A DNA stretch of 64,000 nucleotides, from assembly GCA_028826165.1 (NCBI GenBank), contig JAPDFW010000140.1:1-64000 (forward strand). Reading direction: 5' to 3'. Below the pieces are notes generated by a model. That model was not told where the DNA came from, did not search any database, and saw nothing but the letters and a program-made list of their open reading frames with translations. Below, piece by piece: positions 35,760 through 46,578 of the stretch. Source of the DNA: Anaeramoeba ignava. Lineage: Eukaryota; Metamonada; Anaeramoebidae. The stretch's first letter is position 1. Each line of letters starts with the position of its first letter. The translations under genes and the position numbers were made by a program.

Positions 35760-36560
35760 AATTAATTTAAAATTATGATAAGAATTGATTTCTTTTAATA
35801 AAATTGAATAAATCTATTTTAAATTTTAATATTTTATTAATTAAAATATTTAATCAAAAATATTTAAAAAATGAATATAGAAATTAATTATATTAAATAA
35901 ATAAATTAATTTAAAATTAATATAAAAATTGATTTCTTTGAATAAAATTGAATAAATCTATTTTAAATTTTAATATTTTATTAATTAAAATATTTAATCA
36001 AAAATATTTAAAAAATGAATATAGAAATTAATTATATTAAATAAATAAATTAATTTAAAATTATGATAAGAATTGATTTCTTTTAATAAAATTGAATAAA
36101 ATAATTTTAAATTTTAATATTTTATTAATTAAAATATTTAATCAAAAATATTTAAAAAATGAATATATAAATTAATTATATTAAATAAATAAATTAATTT
36201 AAAATTATGATAAGAATTGATTTCTTTGAATAAAATTGAATAAATCTATTTTAAATTTTAATATTTTATTAATTAAAATATTTAATCAAAAATATTTAAA
36301 AATGAATATAGAAATTAATTATATTAAATAAATAAATTAATTTAAAATTAATATAAAAATTGATTTCTTTGAATAAAATTGAATAAATCTATTTTAAATT
36401 TTAATATTTTATTAATTAAAATATTTAATCAAAAATATTTAAAAATGAATATATAAATTAATTATATTAAATAAATAAATTAATTTAAAATTATAATAAA
36501 AATTGATTTCTTTGAATAAAATTAAATAAAATAATTTTAAATTTTAATATTTTATTAATT
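35760..36560. repeat. 143-144 bp satellite, about five to six copies
   Basis: TAATCAAAAATATTTAAAAA recurs at 35851, 35995, 36139, 36283 and 36426. It follows the CaaX gene and precedes the eL29 promoter; no gene is seen. Confidence 0.92.
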
Positions 36561-36704
36561 AAAAAAAAAGAATAAGAAAATTTCTCCTTTTTTTATTTAA
36601 ATTTTTTTTTTCTCCTTTTTTATTTTAAATAAAAAAATTTTTTTTTTAATTTTTTTTCATTTTTTCCTTTTTAATTCTTAAATAATATAATTATATAAAT
36701 TGAA

Positions 36705-37132
36705 ATGTAAAAATTAATTAAAATTAATAAAATTAAAATTAAAATTAATATTAAAATTAAAATCAAATTAAAATTATAATCAAAATCAAAATTAAAATTA
36801 AAATTAAAATCAAAATTAAAATTAAATTTAAAATTAAAATTATAATCAAAATTAAAATTAAAATTAATATTAATATTCATTTTGAAATAAAAAGGGCAAA
36901 AAAAAAGAATCATACAAATCATAATCAAAACAAAAAAAATCATCGAAATGGAATTAAAAGACCCAAACCAATTCGACAATTACCATCAAGATGGTTAGAA
37001 AGAAAGTTTGCAAAAAATCAAAGATTTGTTCGTAAAGGAAATCTTAGAGTTCTTCGTGAGAAAAAAAAGCAAGCAATTCTCGCTCAACAAAAACAAAAAC
37101 AAACAATGAAAGTTGAAGAAAAGAAAAACTAA
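36705..37132 (+). CDS. RPL29: 60S ribosomal protein eL29
   Basis: Two exons, 36705-36706 and 36895-37132, give 240 nt and 79 aa. Exon 1 contributes only AT of the start codon; the 188-bp intron (GTAAAA...AAAAG) supplies no sequence, and exon 2 begins with the G, so splicing creates ATG GCA. The protein begins MAKKKNHTNHNQNKKNHRNG, the hallmark of eL29, followed by GIKRP, LERKFAKNQRFVRKGN and a Lys-rich tail. It is a small basic component of the large ribosomal subunit near the peptide exit side. No other start codon is available in frame. Confidence 0.92.
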
Positions 37133-37317
37133 ATTTTCTCTTTTAAAAACAAAAACATTTTAAAAACAAAAACAAAAACATTTTAAAAACAAAAACAAAA
37201 ACATTTTTCTTTACTTCTTTTTCTTTTTTTACTTTTTTAAAAACAAATTTCAACAACAATAAAAAGAAATAAATTTTTTTTTTCATTTTTTTTTTTCATT
37301 TTTTTTTTATTTGGAAA

Positions 37318-38069
37318 ATGAATCAATTTTTTGAAAGTTTTTTCTCTCAAAAAATACAAACACTTTATAAAGAAAATTCAAATTTGTAAATTAAAAATTA
37401 AAAATTAAAAATTAAAAATTAAAAATTAAAAATTAAAAAATTAAAAATTAAAAAATTTAAATTATTAAATTAAGTGATGAAACACAATTATTTCGTTTAA
37501 TGGAAAAAGATTTAGGATTTAAAAATGGAGATTTAGAAAATTGTTTTGGAGATTTTAAAGCATATTTTAAAGAGAATAAACATTTAATTGAAAAAGAAAA
37601 TGAAAAAGAAAATCAAAATGAAAAAGAAAATCAAAAAGAAAATGAAAAAGAAAATCAAAAAGAAAATCAAAAAGAAAATCAAAAAGAAAATCAAAATGAA
37701 AAAGAAAATCAAAAAGAAAAAGAAAATCAAAATCAAAATGAAAATCAAAATGAAAATCAAAATGAAAAAGAAAATCAAAAAGAAAATGAAAATCAAAAAG
37801 AAAAAGAAAATCAAAATCAAAATGAAAATCAAAATGAAAATCAAAATCAAAATCAAAATCAACCAAAACCTCTTTTTGAACTTGATTCAACAATGCCAAT
37901 TTATGTAAATCAATATCAAGGAAGTACTTATTTAGATCTTAGAAAATATTATTCAGTTGATAATCAACTTCGTCCAACAAAAAAAGGGATTACTCTTAAT
38001 AAAAATCAATGGGAAAAATTAAAAAAATTCAAAAAAAAAATTCAAAAAAAAATTGATAAATTAAAATAA
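37318..38069 (+). CDS. SUB1: Transcriptional coactivator PC4/SUB1, with DEK-C-like N-terminus
   Basis: Exons 37318-37385 and 37475-38069 total 663 nt and 220 aa. The C-terminus (about residues 152-215) is a PC4 domain: MPIYVNQYQGSTYLDLRKYY, then QLRPTKKGITLNKNQWEKLK. This fold binds single-stranded DNA and assists RNA polymerase II transcription. Residues 1 to about 60 (IQTLYKENSN, LFRLMEKDLGF) look like the DEK C-terminal helical domain that plant KELP proteins carry before PC4; this is inferred from spacing and helix pattern. Between them is a Lys/Glu/Asn/Gln repeat of about 85 residues. The gene follows eL29 by 185 bp on the same strand and converges on the AMSH gene. Confidence 0.88.
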
Positions 38070-38191
38070 AATTATTGATTGATTTTTTTTCAAAAATTCA
38101 TTTCAAAAAAAAAAGAAAAAATAAACTCAAAATGAAAATCAAAAAAAAATGTTTCTCTTTTGAATTGAATTGAATTGAATTGAATGAGGAA

Positions 38192-38302
38192 TTAATTATT
38201 AAATTTGAGACTATAAAATTTGAGTAAAATTTGATCATCAATATTGTTTTGATTTTGATTTTGATTTTGATTTTGATTTTGATTTTGGTTTTCATCTTCA
38301 CT

Positions 38303-38336
<34 letters not shown>

Positions 38337-41208
38337 TCGAAATCATCTTCATCTTCATCATTATCGTTTTCACCTAAAAAATCATCGTTCTTTTTCAAAT
38401 TTTTATTTTGATTTAATTGATTTAATTGATTTAATTGATTTGATTGATTTAATTGATTTGATTGATTTAATTGATTTGATTGATTTGATTGATTTGATTG
38501 ATTTGATTGATTTGATTGATTTGATTGATTTGATTGATTTGATTGATTTGATTGATTTGATTGATTTGATTGATTTGATTGATTTGATTGATTTAATTGA
38601 TTTGATTGATTTGATTGATTTGATTGATAATTGTTTTGGAAATCTTCATTTGATTGATTTGATTGATTTAATTGATTTGATTGATTTGATTGATTTGATT
38701 GATTTAATTGATTTGATTGATTTAATTGATTTGATTGATAATTGTTTTGGAAATCTTCATTTGATTGAATTGGTTCATTTGATTGAATTGGTTGAAAATA
38801 AGGATTTTGAGAATAATTTTGATTTGGTTGAAAATAAGGATTTTGAGTATAATTTTGAATTGGTTGAAAATAAGGATTTTGAGTATAATTTTGATTTTGT
38901 TGAAAATAAGGATTTTGAGAATAATTTTGATTTTGTTGAAAATAAGGATTTTGAGAATAATTTTGGTTTTGTTGAAATTGTTGTTTTGGTTGATTTAACT
39001 GATTTTTTGGATAATTTGCAGAATTAAATGGTTTTAGTTCTGAATTTCCAGATAAAGAAGAATAACCAGATACATTTCCTTTTAAATTTGGAGAATTATG
39101 ATTATTTTGGGATAAAGAAGGATTTTCTTTTAATAATTTCTCAATATCAACTTGTTTTGATTTTGGTCTTAAATCAAAAACTTTAAATTGAGGTTCATCA
39201 GGTTTAACAACAACATGTTTACAAGATTCAAATATTTTGCCTTTAACATGACTTGGAAATTCAAAAAAACCTCTTTTTGTATTTTTTCTCATAAAATCCA
39301 TTCCAATAGAATCTGTTAATCGGAAAATTCCATATTTTGGAGTATATTTTGGTGATATCACTATTGCTATTGCTTCTGTTAACATTAGTTGATATGGAAG
39401 TGTTGTTGTGCAATCTACTGATGATAAAAATGATTCGTATTGTGGATGTGTGTGAATCCATCCTAAACATAAAAGATCATTTGTTGATTGTACTGCAAAT
39501 ATATCTTCTTCGTTAAGTGCTGTGCAAGAATAGCTATTTCCTGTTTGATCAGGGATTCTATTTATTTTTAATTTTGATTTTGAATTTGATTTATTTTGAT
39601 TTTGATTTTGATTTTGATTTTGATTTTGATTTTGATTTTGATTTTGATTTTGATTTTAATTTTGAATTTGAATTTGATTTTGATTTTGATTTTGATTTTG
39701 ATTTTGATATTGATTTTGATTTTGATTATTTTGAATTTGGATTTGATTATTTTGATTTTGATTTTGATTTTGATTTTGATTTATATTTTGATTTTAATTT
39801 TGATTTTGATTTTAATTTTAATTTTAATTTGATTTTGATTTTGATTTTGATTTTAATTTTAATTTTAATTTTAATTTTGATTTTGATTTGAATTTGATTT
39901 TGAATTTGAATTTGATTTTGATTTTGATTTTGATTTTGAATTTTAATTTTGATTTTGATTTAAATTTAAATTTTGAATTTGATTTTGATATTGAATTTGA
40001 TTTTGATTTTAATTTTGATTTTGATTTTGATTTTGATTTTGAATTTGATTTTGAATTTGATTTTGATTTTGATTTTGATTTTGATTTTGATTTTGATTTT
40101 GATTTTGATTTTGAATTTTGATTTTGATTTTGATTTTGATTTTGATTTTGATTTTGATTTTGAATTTGATTTTGATTTTGATTTTGATTTTGATTTTGAT
40201 TTTGATTTTGATTTTGATTTTGATATTGATTTTGATTTTGATTTTGATTTTGATTTTGATTTTGATTTTGAATTTAAATTTTGATTTTGAATTTGATTTT
40301 GATTTTGATTTTGATTTTGATTTTGATTTTGATTTTAATTTTGATTTTGATTTTCATTTAAATTTAAATTTTAATTTTGATTTTGATTTTGATTTTGATT
40401 TTGATTTTGATATTGATTTTGATATTGAATTTGATTTTGATTTTGATTTAAATTGTTACAATAAAGTTGTAATATAAAACTCATTTTGTTTAAGAATTCC
40501 AGATAAAATTCCACAGGTTTCAATATTTTTAGCAAGATCATTAATAGCATAAAGTTTAAAATCATTAATAAGCTTTTCACTAATATGAACTTTTCTAATT
40601 TGATTAAAATTTGGTAATTCTTTTGGAATTGGTTTAAATTCATTTTTTGGTAAAGATTTAGTTTCATTTTGGAGATTTTTAACAGGTTCATTTATTGGAT
40701 TTTGAATTTCTTTTTTTTCATCTTTTTCATCTTTTAATTGATTTTCATCTTTTAATTGATTTTCAAATTGTTTTTGTTGTTCTTGATATTCTTTTGAAAT
40801 TTCTTCTTTAACTTTATTTTCAATTTTGCCTAAACCAGGTTTAAATCTTTCAACTTTTTTAAAAGCCTCTTCTACATTATCTTTGTATTCAAATTTTCTA
40901 TAATCAGGATTTTTTGGGATTTCTCTTAAACCAATTCTTTATAATTGAATTTTTTAATTGAATTTTTTAATTGATTTTTTTTAATTGAATTTTTATAATT
41001 GAATTTTTTAATTAAATTCAAACAATAAAAATCGATAAAGAAATATGTAAGCATAATCATATCTTTTTTCATCAATATAAGATGTGATTTGAGGAATTAA
41101 ATCATCCATAATTTTGAAATAATATTTAAGTTGAAGTCCTTTTGATAATAAATCAATTGAAGCAGCTTTACGAAGATTTTCGATATGATTTTGAATAAAT
41201 TGTTCCAT
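38192..41208 (-). CDS. STAMBP: AMSH (STAMBP)-type JAMM deubiquitinase with prion-like tail
   Basis: Exons 41208-41024, 40936-40460 and 39557-38192 total 2,028 nt and 675 aa. Residues 1 to about 105 form the USP8/AMSH dimerisation (MIT-like) helices. The MPN domain starts near VHISEKLINDFKLYA, has the catalytic Glu in IETCGILSG, and spans the 902-bp intron to PDQTGNSYSC. It reaches the zinc motif HTHPQYESFLSSVD (H-x-H-x7-S-x2-D), then ESCKHVVV and DLRPK. AMSH cleaves Lys63-linked ubiquitin on endosomal cargo at ESCRT. Most family members stop near DLR. Here about 320 residues follow: QNYSQNPYFQ repeats, a long Gln/Ser/Asn block and an acidic tail. Confidence 0.93.
39558..40459. repeat. AMSH-gene intron of (TTTTGA)n
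   Basis: This 902-bp intron of TTTTGA/TTTTAA hexamers splits the JAMM domain between LL and IPDQTG. Asp/Phe open frames on the plus strand are artefacts. Confidence 0.88.
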
Positions 41209-41320
41209 AAAAAAAAATAAATGAAAAATGAAAAAAAATGAAAAATGAAAAATGAAAAATTTATTGTATCAAAATTTTGGAAAAGAAAAAATGGAATAAA
41301 ATTTTCTTTTGGTTTGCATT

Positions 41321-44300
41321 TCAATCCTTATCACTATCACTATCACTATCACTTTTATCACTTGTATTAGTTTTATCGCTTTTATCGCTTTTATCACTTT
41401 TATCACTATCATTATCATTATCATTTGCATTATCATTATCATTATCATTATCATTATCATTATCATTATCATTATCATTATCATTATCATTTGCATTATC
41501 ATTATCATTTGCATTATCATTATCATTATCATTATCATTATCACTTTTATCACTTTTATCACTTTTATCACTTTTATCACTTTTATCACTATCATTATCA
41601 TTTGCATTATCATTATCATTATCATTATCATTATCATTATCATTATCATTTGCATTATCATTATCATTATCACTTTTATCACTTTTATCACTTTTATCAC
41701 TTTTATCACTTTTATCACTTTTATCACTTTTATCATTATCATTATCATTACCATTATCATTATCATTATCATTATCATTATCATTATCATTATCATTATC
41801 ATTATCATTATCATTATCATTATCATTATCACTATCATTTGCTTTATCACTTTTATCATTATCATTATCATTATCACTTTTATCACTTTTATCACTTTTA
41901 TCACTTTTATCACTTTTATCACTTTTATCACTTTTATCATTATCATTATCATTACCATTATCATTATCATTAGCATTATCATTATCATTATCATTATCAT
42001 TATCACTATCATTATCATTATCATTATCATTATCATTTGCATTATCATTATCATTATCATTATCATTATCATTATCATTATCATTATCATTATCACTTTT
42101 ATCACTTTTATCGCTTTTATCACTTTTATCATTATCATTTGCTTTATCATTATCATTATCATTATCACTTTTATCGCTTTTATCATTATCATTATCATTA
42201 TCATTATCATTATCATTTGCATTATCATTATCATTATCATTTGCATTATCATTATCATTATCTAGTTCAAGTTGATTATCGCTTTTATCGCTTTTATCAT
42301 TATCATTTGCATTATCATTATCAATAGGTTTATTCTCTAAATCTCCATCCTGTTTAATATTTTTTAAATTAATCCCTTTCATTTGATTATATCTTTGTTG
42401 CATTGCTTGTCTTGTCTTCTTTTTCTTCCTGTATCTCCTCACAAAAATAAAAACAGCAAAAAAAGCACCAATAACAACAATAGGAACAATAATTCCAACA
42501 GCAATAGCAACAGAATTTGAGCTTTCACTAGAACTAGAAGAGGGTTGATATGAAGACAAAGTTGTAATTGAAGCGGATGAATTTAACCCAGAAAAATCAC
42601 TGTAACTACAATTTTCATCAGCAGACGAATAAATCAAAATTTCATAAAGTTGATCAGCAACTAAATCTTCAACTGTGGTATTTGTTGATGAATTTGACAG
42701 ACAAACTGATTCGGAATTATAACTCAACGAATACGCCTTTAAACCTTCTGCAAATTCCAATGAATCCCAAGTGCAAATAAAACCACAAATTAAAGCAGAA
42801 CAATTCAAAGAAGTAACATTTCCCAATTTCGATTTTGCTGATATATTTGAACTGACCAATCCCATAAACTCTGTTTGGCAATCGGAATCTGTACATCCTC
42901 TAACTGAGAGATTATACTCAACATTTCCTTCTAAATTGCCTATTTTGGCAAGAACTTCGGTTCCTGTCAAGTTGATTGAGGTGAAATTCTCCCAAACTGA
43001 CTCGCTATTAACAGAAACGGAATAAGAATTTGCTTTTATAATTTTTGTGAAATTCAGTTCAATCTCTTCAACATACGATTTGAAATCAAGAATATTTGGA
43101 GCTGAAAGATTATCAGTTGTAACTGAATTTGTGGAGACAATCCCACAAACATCATCCGAATTACAAGCGGATACATTGATTTCATACTCTTGATTTTGGA
43201 AAAGAACATCAAAAATTTTTCCAGTTGTGATCGACTGATTACTCAATGAATCATCCTTTGAAATAGCGCGATATGAGATGTTGTAGTAAGAAGGAATTGA
43301 GCAATTTTCAGGAGAATCCCAAGTGCAATTAACTTCCAAAACATCCGAAACGGAGCAATTTAAAGATCCGACTTGATCAAAACCAAGATAAGTTGATGAT
43401 TCTGCAATTTCTCCTTGATCATCTCCTTCACAGAGCGCTGTTCTACAAGCCATTATTGAGACTGAGTAATTATTCCCGCACTCCAAGTCTTGAAGAAGAT
43501 AAAACTGTGTTGAATTATCAACAGATTGGTTTGTTGGCTGTTCTGCGTTTTTGAAGTAAGTAAGAAAATAATGATCCAAATTGGGAGTTGTAATAATTTC
43601 AACATTTGGATAATCCCAAGTAATATTGATAGAAAAAACGGATAATTGGATCAAAGCGAGGTTAGATGGCTTGCCGATTCTTGTTGTAATGTTAGCCATC
43701 ACGGAAGGATCACCACAATCACTTGAAAAAGGATCGCATACTTTGATTTGTATTGTATAATTTTTATTCCCAAAAATGTTTCCATAAAGCGAAGAATTTA
43801 TCACTTGATGAAACAGATTTTCTCCCTCTTCGAAAATAGGATCTTGAATGGTGATCCAACCATAGCCGTAATCGATTTTGTAATCAAGAGTTGAACCAGA
43901 TTCAACTTTTTCCCAAAAACACTCAAATTCTGAAAACAATGAAGTGCAGTTAATCAAATTGACTTGAACAAGATTGATTTGTTTTAGTTTGTAAATGTAA
44001 GCGTATCCATCATCAGGAGCACCGACAACAACATAATCAAGTAGCGGGGCAATGCCGAGTTTTTTACCAAAAAATGAGAGTGATTCGGTAAGATTTTGTT
44101 CCACATTCCAATCAGTGCTATTATATCTCCAAAGAGAAGCAGTATCATCACCAGGAACTGAAATCAAACTAATATTTCCTCGAATTTTCGCATTCATTCC
44201 AAAATATGATCCAGAAGTATCATCTAATTTTACATTGAGATCCCAAGAAACTAAGTTGTATTTATAAATATAAACAGCATTATACGGATAAGTACCAACA

Positions 44301-45109
44301 ATTATAAAGTCACCCGAAATAGAAACAGCAGATCCAAAATTAGTTGCATCTGATTCATTCAAAGTTTGTTCAAGATTCCAATATGTTCCGTTGTATCTGT
44401 AAATAAAGGCCAAATAGGTATTATAAGTGCCAACAATCAAAGCATTTCCTGAAATCGAAACATCTTCACCATAACTGTCTGTATTGTTATATAAAACTTG
44501 CTCTTCATTCCAATCTGAACCAGTATAACGGTAAATATATGCTTTTTTTTCAGTATGAGATCCTATCAAAGTAACATTAGAATCCTCGGAAATATCAACA
44601 GAATATCCAAAACCTGGAGCTTTTGTGATGACTTTTTCTTCCTCCCAAATTAATCCAGTATAACGGTAAATAAACGTTTTAGAAGTTCCATCTGAACCAA
44701 CTACAGTGACATTTTTTGAGATGGCAACACTATATCCAAAATTCCCACTAATATTCGCAATATTTTGTTCAAAAGTATAATTTGTTCCGTTATTCCGAAA
44801 AAAATTTACAGCGTGAGCTCCATATTGTCCTATTACAGCTGCTTCTTCTGTGATGCCCACACTGCATCCAAATCCATTTCCACTTGCATTATATAATATT
44901 GTGTATAGTTCCCATTGACTTATTGCATCTTTTATTTCCGTTTTTGTTTCCGTTTTTGTTTCCGTTATTTCCGTTATTTCCGTTTTTGTGTCCGTTTTTG
45001 TGTCCGTTTTTGTGTCCGTTTTTGTGTCCATTTTTGTGTCCATTTTTGTTTCCGTTTTTCCAATTATTATTAAAAATATTAAACTTATTAAAATTATCTG
45101 TTTTTTCAT
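41321..45109 (-). CDS. Integrin-like single-pass surface receptor: FG-GAP propeller, FN3 domains, long acidic tail
   Basis: This single exon encodes 1,262 aa. A signal peptide (MKKQIILISLIFLIIIG) is followed by Asp/Thr/Lys repeats. Residues about 60-375 contain FG-GAP-like blades such as FGYSVAISKNVTVVGS, YGEDVSISGNALIVGT and FGSAVSISGDFIIVGT. Residues about 380-860 form several fibronectin type III domains with many Cys and N-glycosylation sites. One membrane segment (about 866-890, VGIIVPIVVIGAFFAVFIFV) ends in RRYRKKKK. The cytoplasmic tail of about 370 residues is almost only ND and SDK repeats (DNA 41330-42330). The architecture recalls integrin alpha chains and suggests adhesion or particle binding. 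No GFFKR-like motif is seen, so it is not a canonical integrin. Confidence 0.8.
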   Translation of the reverse strand: MKKQIILISLIFLIIIGKTETKMDTKMDTKTDTKTDTKTDTKTEITEITETKTETKTEIKDAISQWELYTILYNASGNGFGCSVGITEEAAVIGQYGAHAVNFFRNNGTNYTFEQNIANISGNFGYSVAISKNVTVVGSDGTSKTFIYRYTGLIWEEEKVITKAPGFGYSVDISEDSNVTLIGSHTEKKAYIYRYTGSDWNEEQVLYNNTDSYGEDVSISGNALIVGTYNTYLAFIYRYNGTYWNLEQTLNESDATNFGSAVSISGDFIIVGTYPYNAVYIYKYNLVSWDLNVKLDDTSGSYFGMNAKIRGNISLISVPGDDTASLWRYNSTDWNVEQNLTESLSFFGKKLGIAPLLDYVVVGAPDDGYAYIYKLKQINLVQVNLINCTSLFSEFECFWEKVESGSTLDYKIDYGYGWITIQDPIFEEGENLFHQVINSSLYGNIFGNKNYTIQIKVCDPFSSDCGDPSVMANITTRIGKPSNLALIQLSVFSINITWDYPNVEIITTPNLDHYFLTYFKNAEQPTNQSVDNSTQFYLLQDLECGNNYSVSIMACRTALCEGDDQGEIAESSTYLGFDQVGSLNCSVSDVLEVNCTWDSPENCSIPSYYNISYRAISKDDSLSNQSITTGKIFDVLFQNQEYEINVSACNSDDVCGIVSTNSVTTDNLSAPNILDFKSYVEEIELNFTKIIKANSYSVSVNSESVWENFTSINLTGTEVLAKIGNLEGNVEYNLSVRGCTDSDCQTEFMGLVSSNISAKSKLGNVTSLNCSALICGFICTWDSLEFAEGLKAYSLSYNSESVCLSNSSTNTTVEDLVADQLYEILIYSSADENCSYSDFSGLNSSASITTLSSYQPSSSSSESSNSVAIAVGIIVPIVVIGAFFAVFIFVRRYRKKKKTRQAMQQRYNQMKGINLKNIKQDGDLENKPIDNDNANDNDKSDKSDNQLELDNDNDNANDNDNDNANDNDNDNDNDNDKSDKSDNDNDNDKANDNDKSDKSDKSDKSDNDNDNDNDNDNDNDNDNANDNDNDNDNDSDNDNDNDNDNANDNDNGNDNDNDKSDKSDKSDKSDKSDKSDKSDNDNDNDKSDKANDSDNDNDNDNDNDNDNDNDNDNDNDNDNGNDNDNDKSDKSDKSDKSDKSDKSDKSDNDNDNANDNDNDNDNDNDNDNANDNDSDKSDKSDKSDKSDKSDNDNDNDNDNANDNDNANDNDNDNDNDNDNDNDNDNDNANDNDNDSDKSDKSDKSDKTNTSDKSDSDSDSDKD
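41330..42330 (-). repeat. Coding hexamer repeat, ND and SDK units
   Basis: One kilobase of TTATCA-based repeat encodes the cytoplasmic tail of the receptor. All plus-strand frames are open through it (Leu/Ser, Ile/Thr and His/Tyr), which explains three long spurious open frames. Confidence 0.92.
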
Positions 45110-45407
45110 TTATTTTTTTTTTGCTTTTTTTTATTTTAATTTAAAATTTAAAAAAAATTTTTTTTTATTTGTAAATTAATCAAAGAATAAAAATGTAAAT
45201 AAATTAAAAATAAATTTTTACAAATTAAACCCAATACAAAAACTGTAATTAAACTGTAATTAAAAAGGAATTAAAAAAGAAAGAAAAATGATTTTTTTTA
45301 TTCCATTTTTTTCTTTTTTTTTTTTTTTAAAACATTTTATTTTTTTTTTTTGATCAAAATTTTTCATTTTTTTTCTACTTTTAAATTCAAATAAAATTCA
45401 AATTAAA

Positions 45408-46493
45408 ATGTTAACAGGACAAGAAATAGCAACTATTATTGGAGCAAGTATTGGATTAGTTGGAGCTTTATTTATTATAATAATATTCATTTATTTCCAT
45501 GAATTAAAAATATTTTATCGAAAATTAATTTTTATACTTTCAGTTTATGATTTAATTAAATCAATAATTTATTTATTACCAGGTCAAAAAAATTCAGTTG
45601 TTTGTGAAATTCAATATTTTTTAATGACTATAATTGTAACTACTACTTCTTATTGGTCTGCTTCTATTTCTTTTATTTCTTTTCTTAAAGTTGTTAAAGG
45701 TTTGGATGATAATTATTTGAATAAATTACAGAAATTTTTACATTTGTTTATGTGGATTCCTGTTATTGTTTTGATTGCAATTGTTTCTTCTTTTAGAGAT
45801 TATGATAAATCAAAAACTTATTGGTATTTTTTTCCTACAAAATCAAAATCATTTGAAAATTATTTAAAAATGAAATTCAAATCAAACAATCAAAATCAAA
45901 ATCAAAATCAAAATCAAAATCAAAATCAAAATCAAAATCAAAATCAAATTCAAATTCAAAATCAAAATCAAAATTAAGGTGCATTTCAACAACTCAAGCT
46001 TTTATAATTGTAATTTATTCAAAAACATAGATTATAAAAATTGAATATAAAAATTAAATTTATCTTTTAGACTTTTTACGCATTTCTTTGGTTTAATTCA
46101 ATTGCTTGTTTAGTTTTTTATATTTTAACAATGAAATTTTTAAGAAAATTTATGAAATTAATTTCATCTCAATTTTCTTCTGAAGAAAAAAATCCAATGA
46201 GTCAAGTTTGGGTTCAAATAAGAATGAGTTTAATTCCATTAATTCAAATTATTATTTTAATTCCAGGAACAATTAGAGTAAAAAAAAATATTAATTTAAA
46301 ATTAATTGATTTATTGATTTATTTATTTATTTAGAGAATTAGAAATATGACAAATCCAAATGCTTCTGAAATTAATTCCCTTAATATTCTTCATTCATTA
46401 ATTGCTTGTTCACAAGGTTTTTGGGATTTTTGGATTTTTATTGTTTTTGATCCTGAAATTCGGAAAAAATTAAAAAGTTGTTGTTCAAATTAA
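45408..46493 (+). CDS. cAMP-receptor-like seven-transmembrane protein
   Basis: Four exons, 45408-45823, 45979-46009, 46071-46277 and 46335-46493, total 813 nt and 270 aa. TM1 starts IATIIGASIGLVGALFIIII; later segments include LIFILSVYDLIKSIIYLLPG, VTTTSYWSASISFISFLK and FLHLFMWIPVIVLIAIVSS. The first splice yields TYWCISTTQAFIITFYAF, restoring the Trp-Cys pair before TM5. TM7 is NILHSLIACSQGFWDFWIF and the protein ends KLKSCCSN, with possible palmitoylation Cys. This pattern fits the Dictyostelium CAR/CRL family of class E receptors. The ligand is unknown. It starts 298 bp from the divergent integrin-like receptor gene. Confidence 0.83.
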
Positions 46494-46578
46494 AAAGTTG
46501 TTGTTCAAATTAAAATTCAAATTAAAATTCAAATAAAATGAAATTAATTTTGGTTTTAATTTGGTTTCTAAATTGTTT

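Noticed and set aside
41277-42275. Long plus-strand Leu/Ser, Ile/Thr and His/Tyr open frames
   Set aside because: They are antisense readings of the TTATCA repeat that encodes the receptor tail; all frames are open by composition.
45890-45976. Poly-Asn/Gln as a coding part of the 7TM protein
   Set aside because: Splicing 45823 to 45979 restores a Trp-Cys pair and TM5 in frame, and all four exons then total 813 nt; the NQ stretch is intronic.
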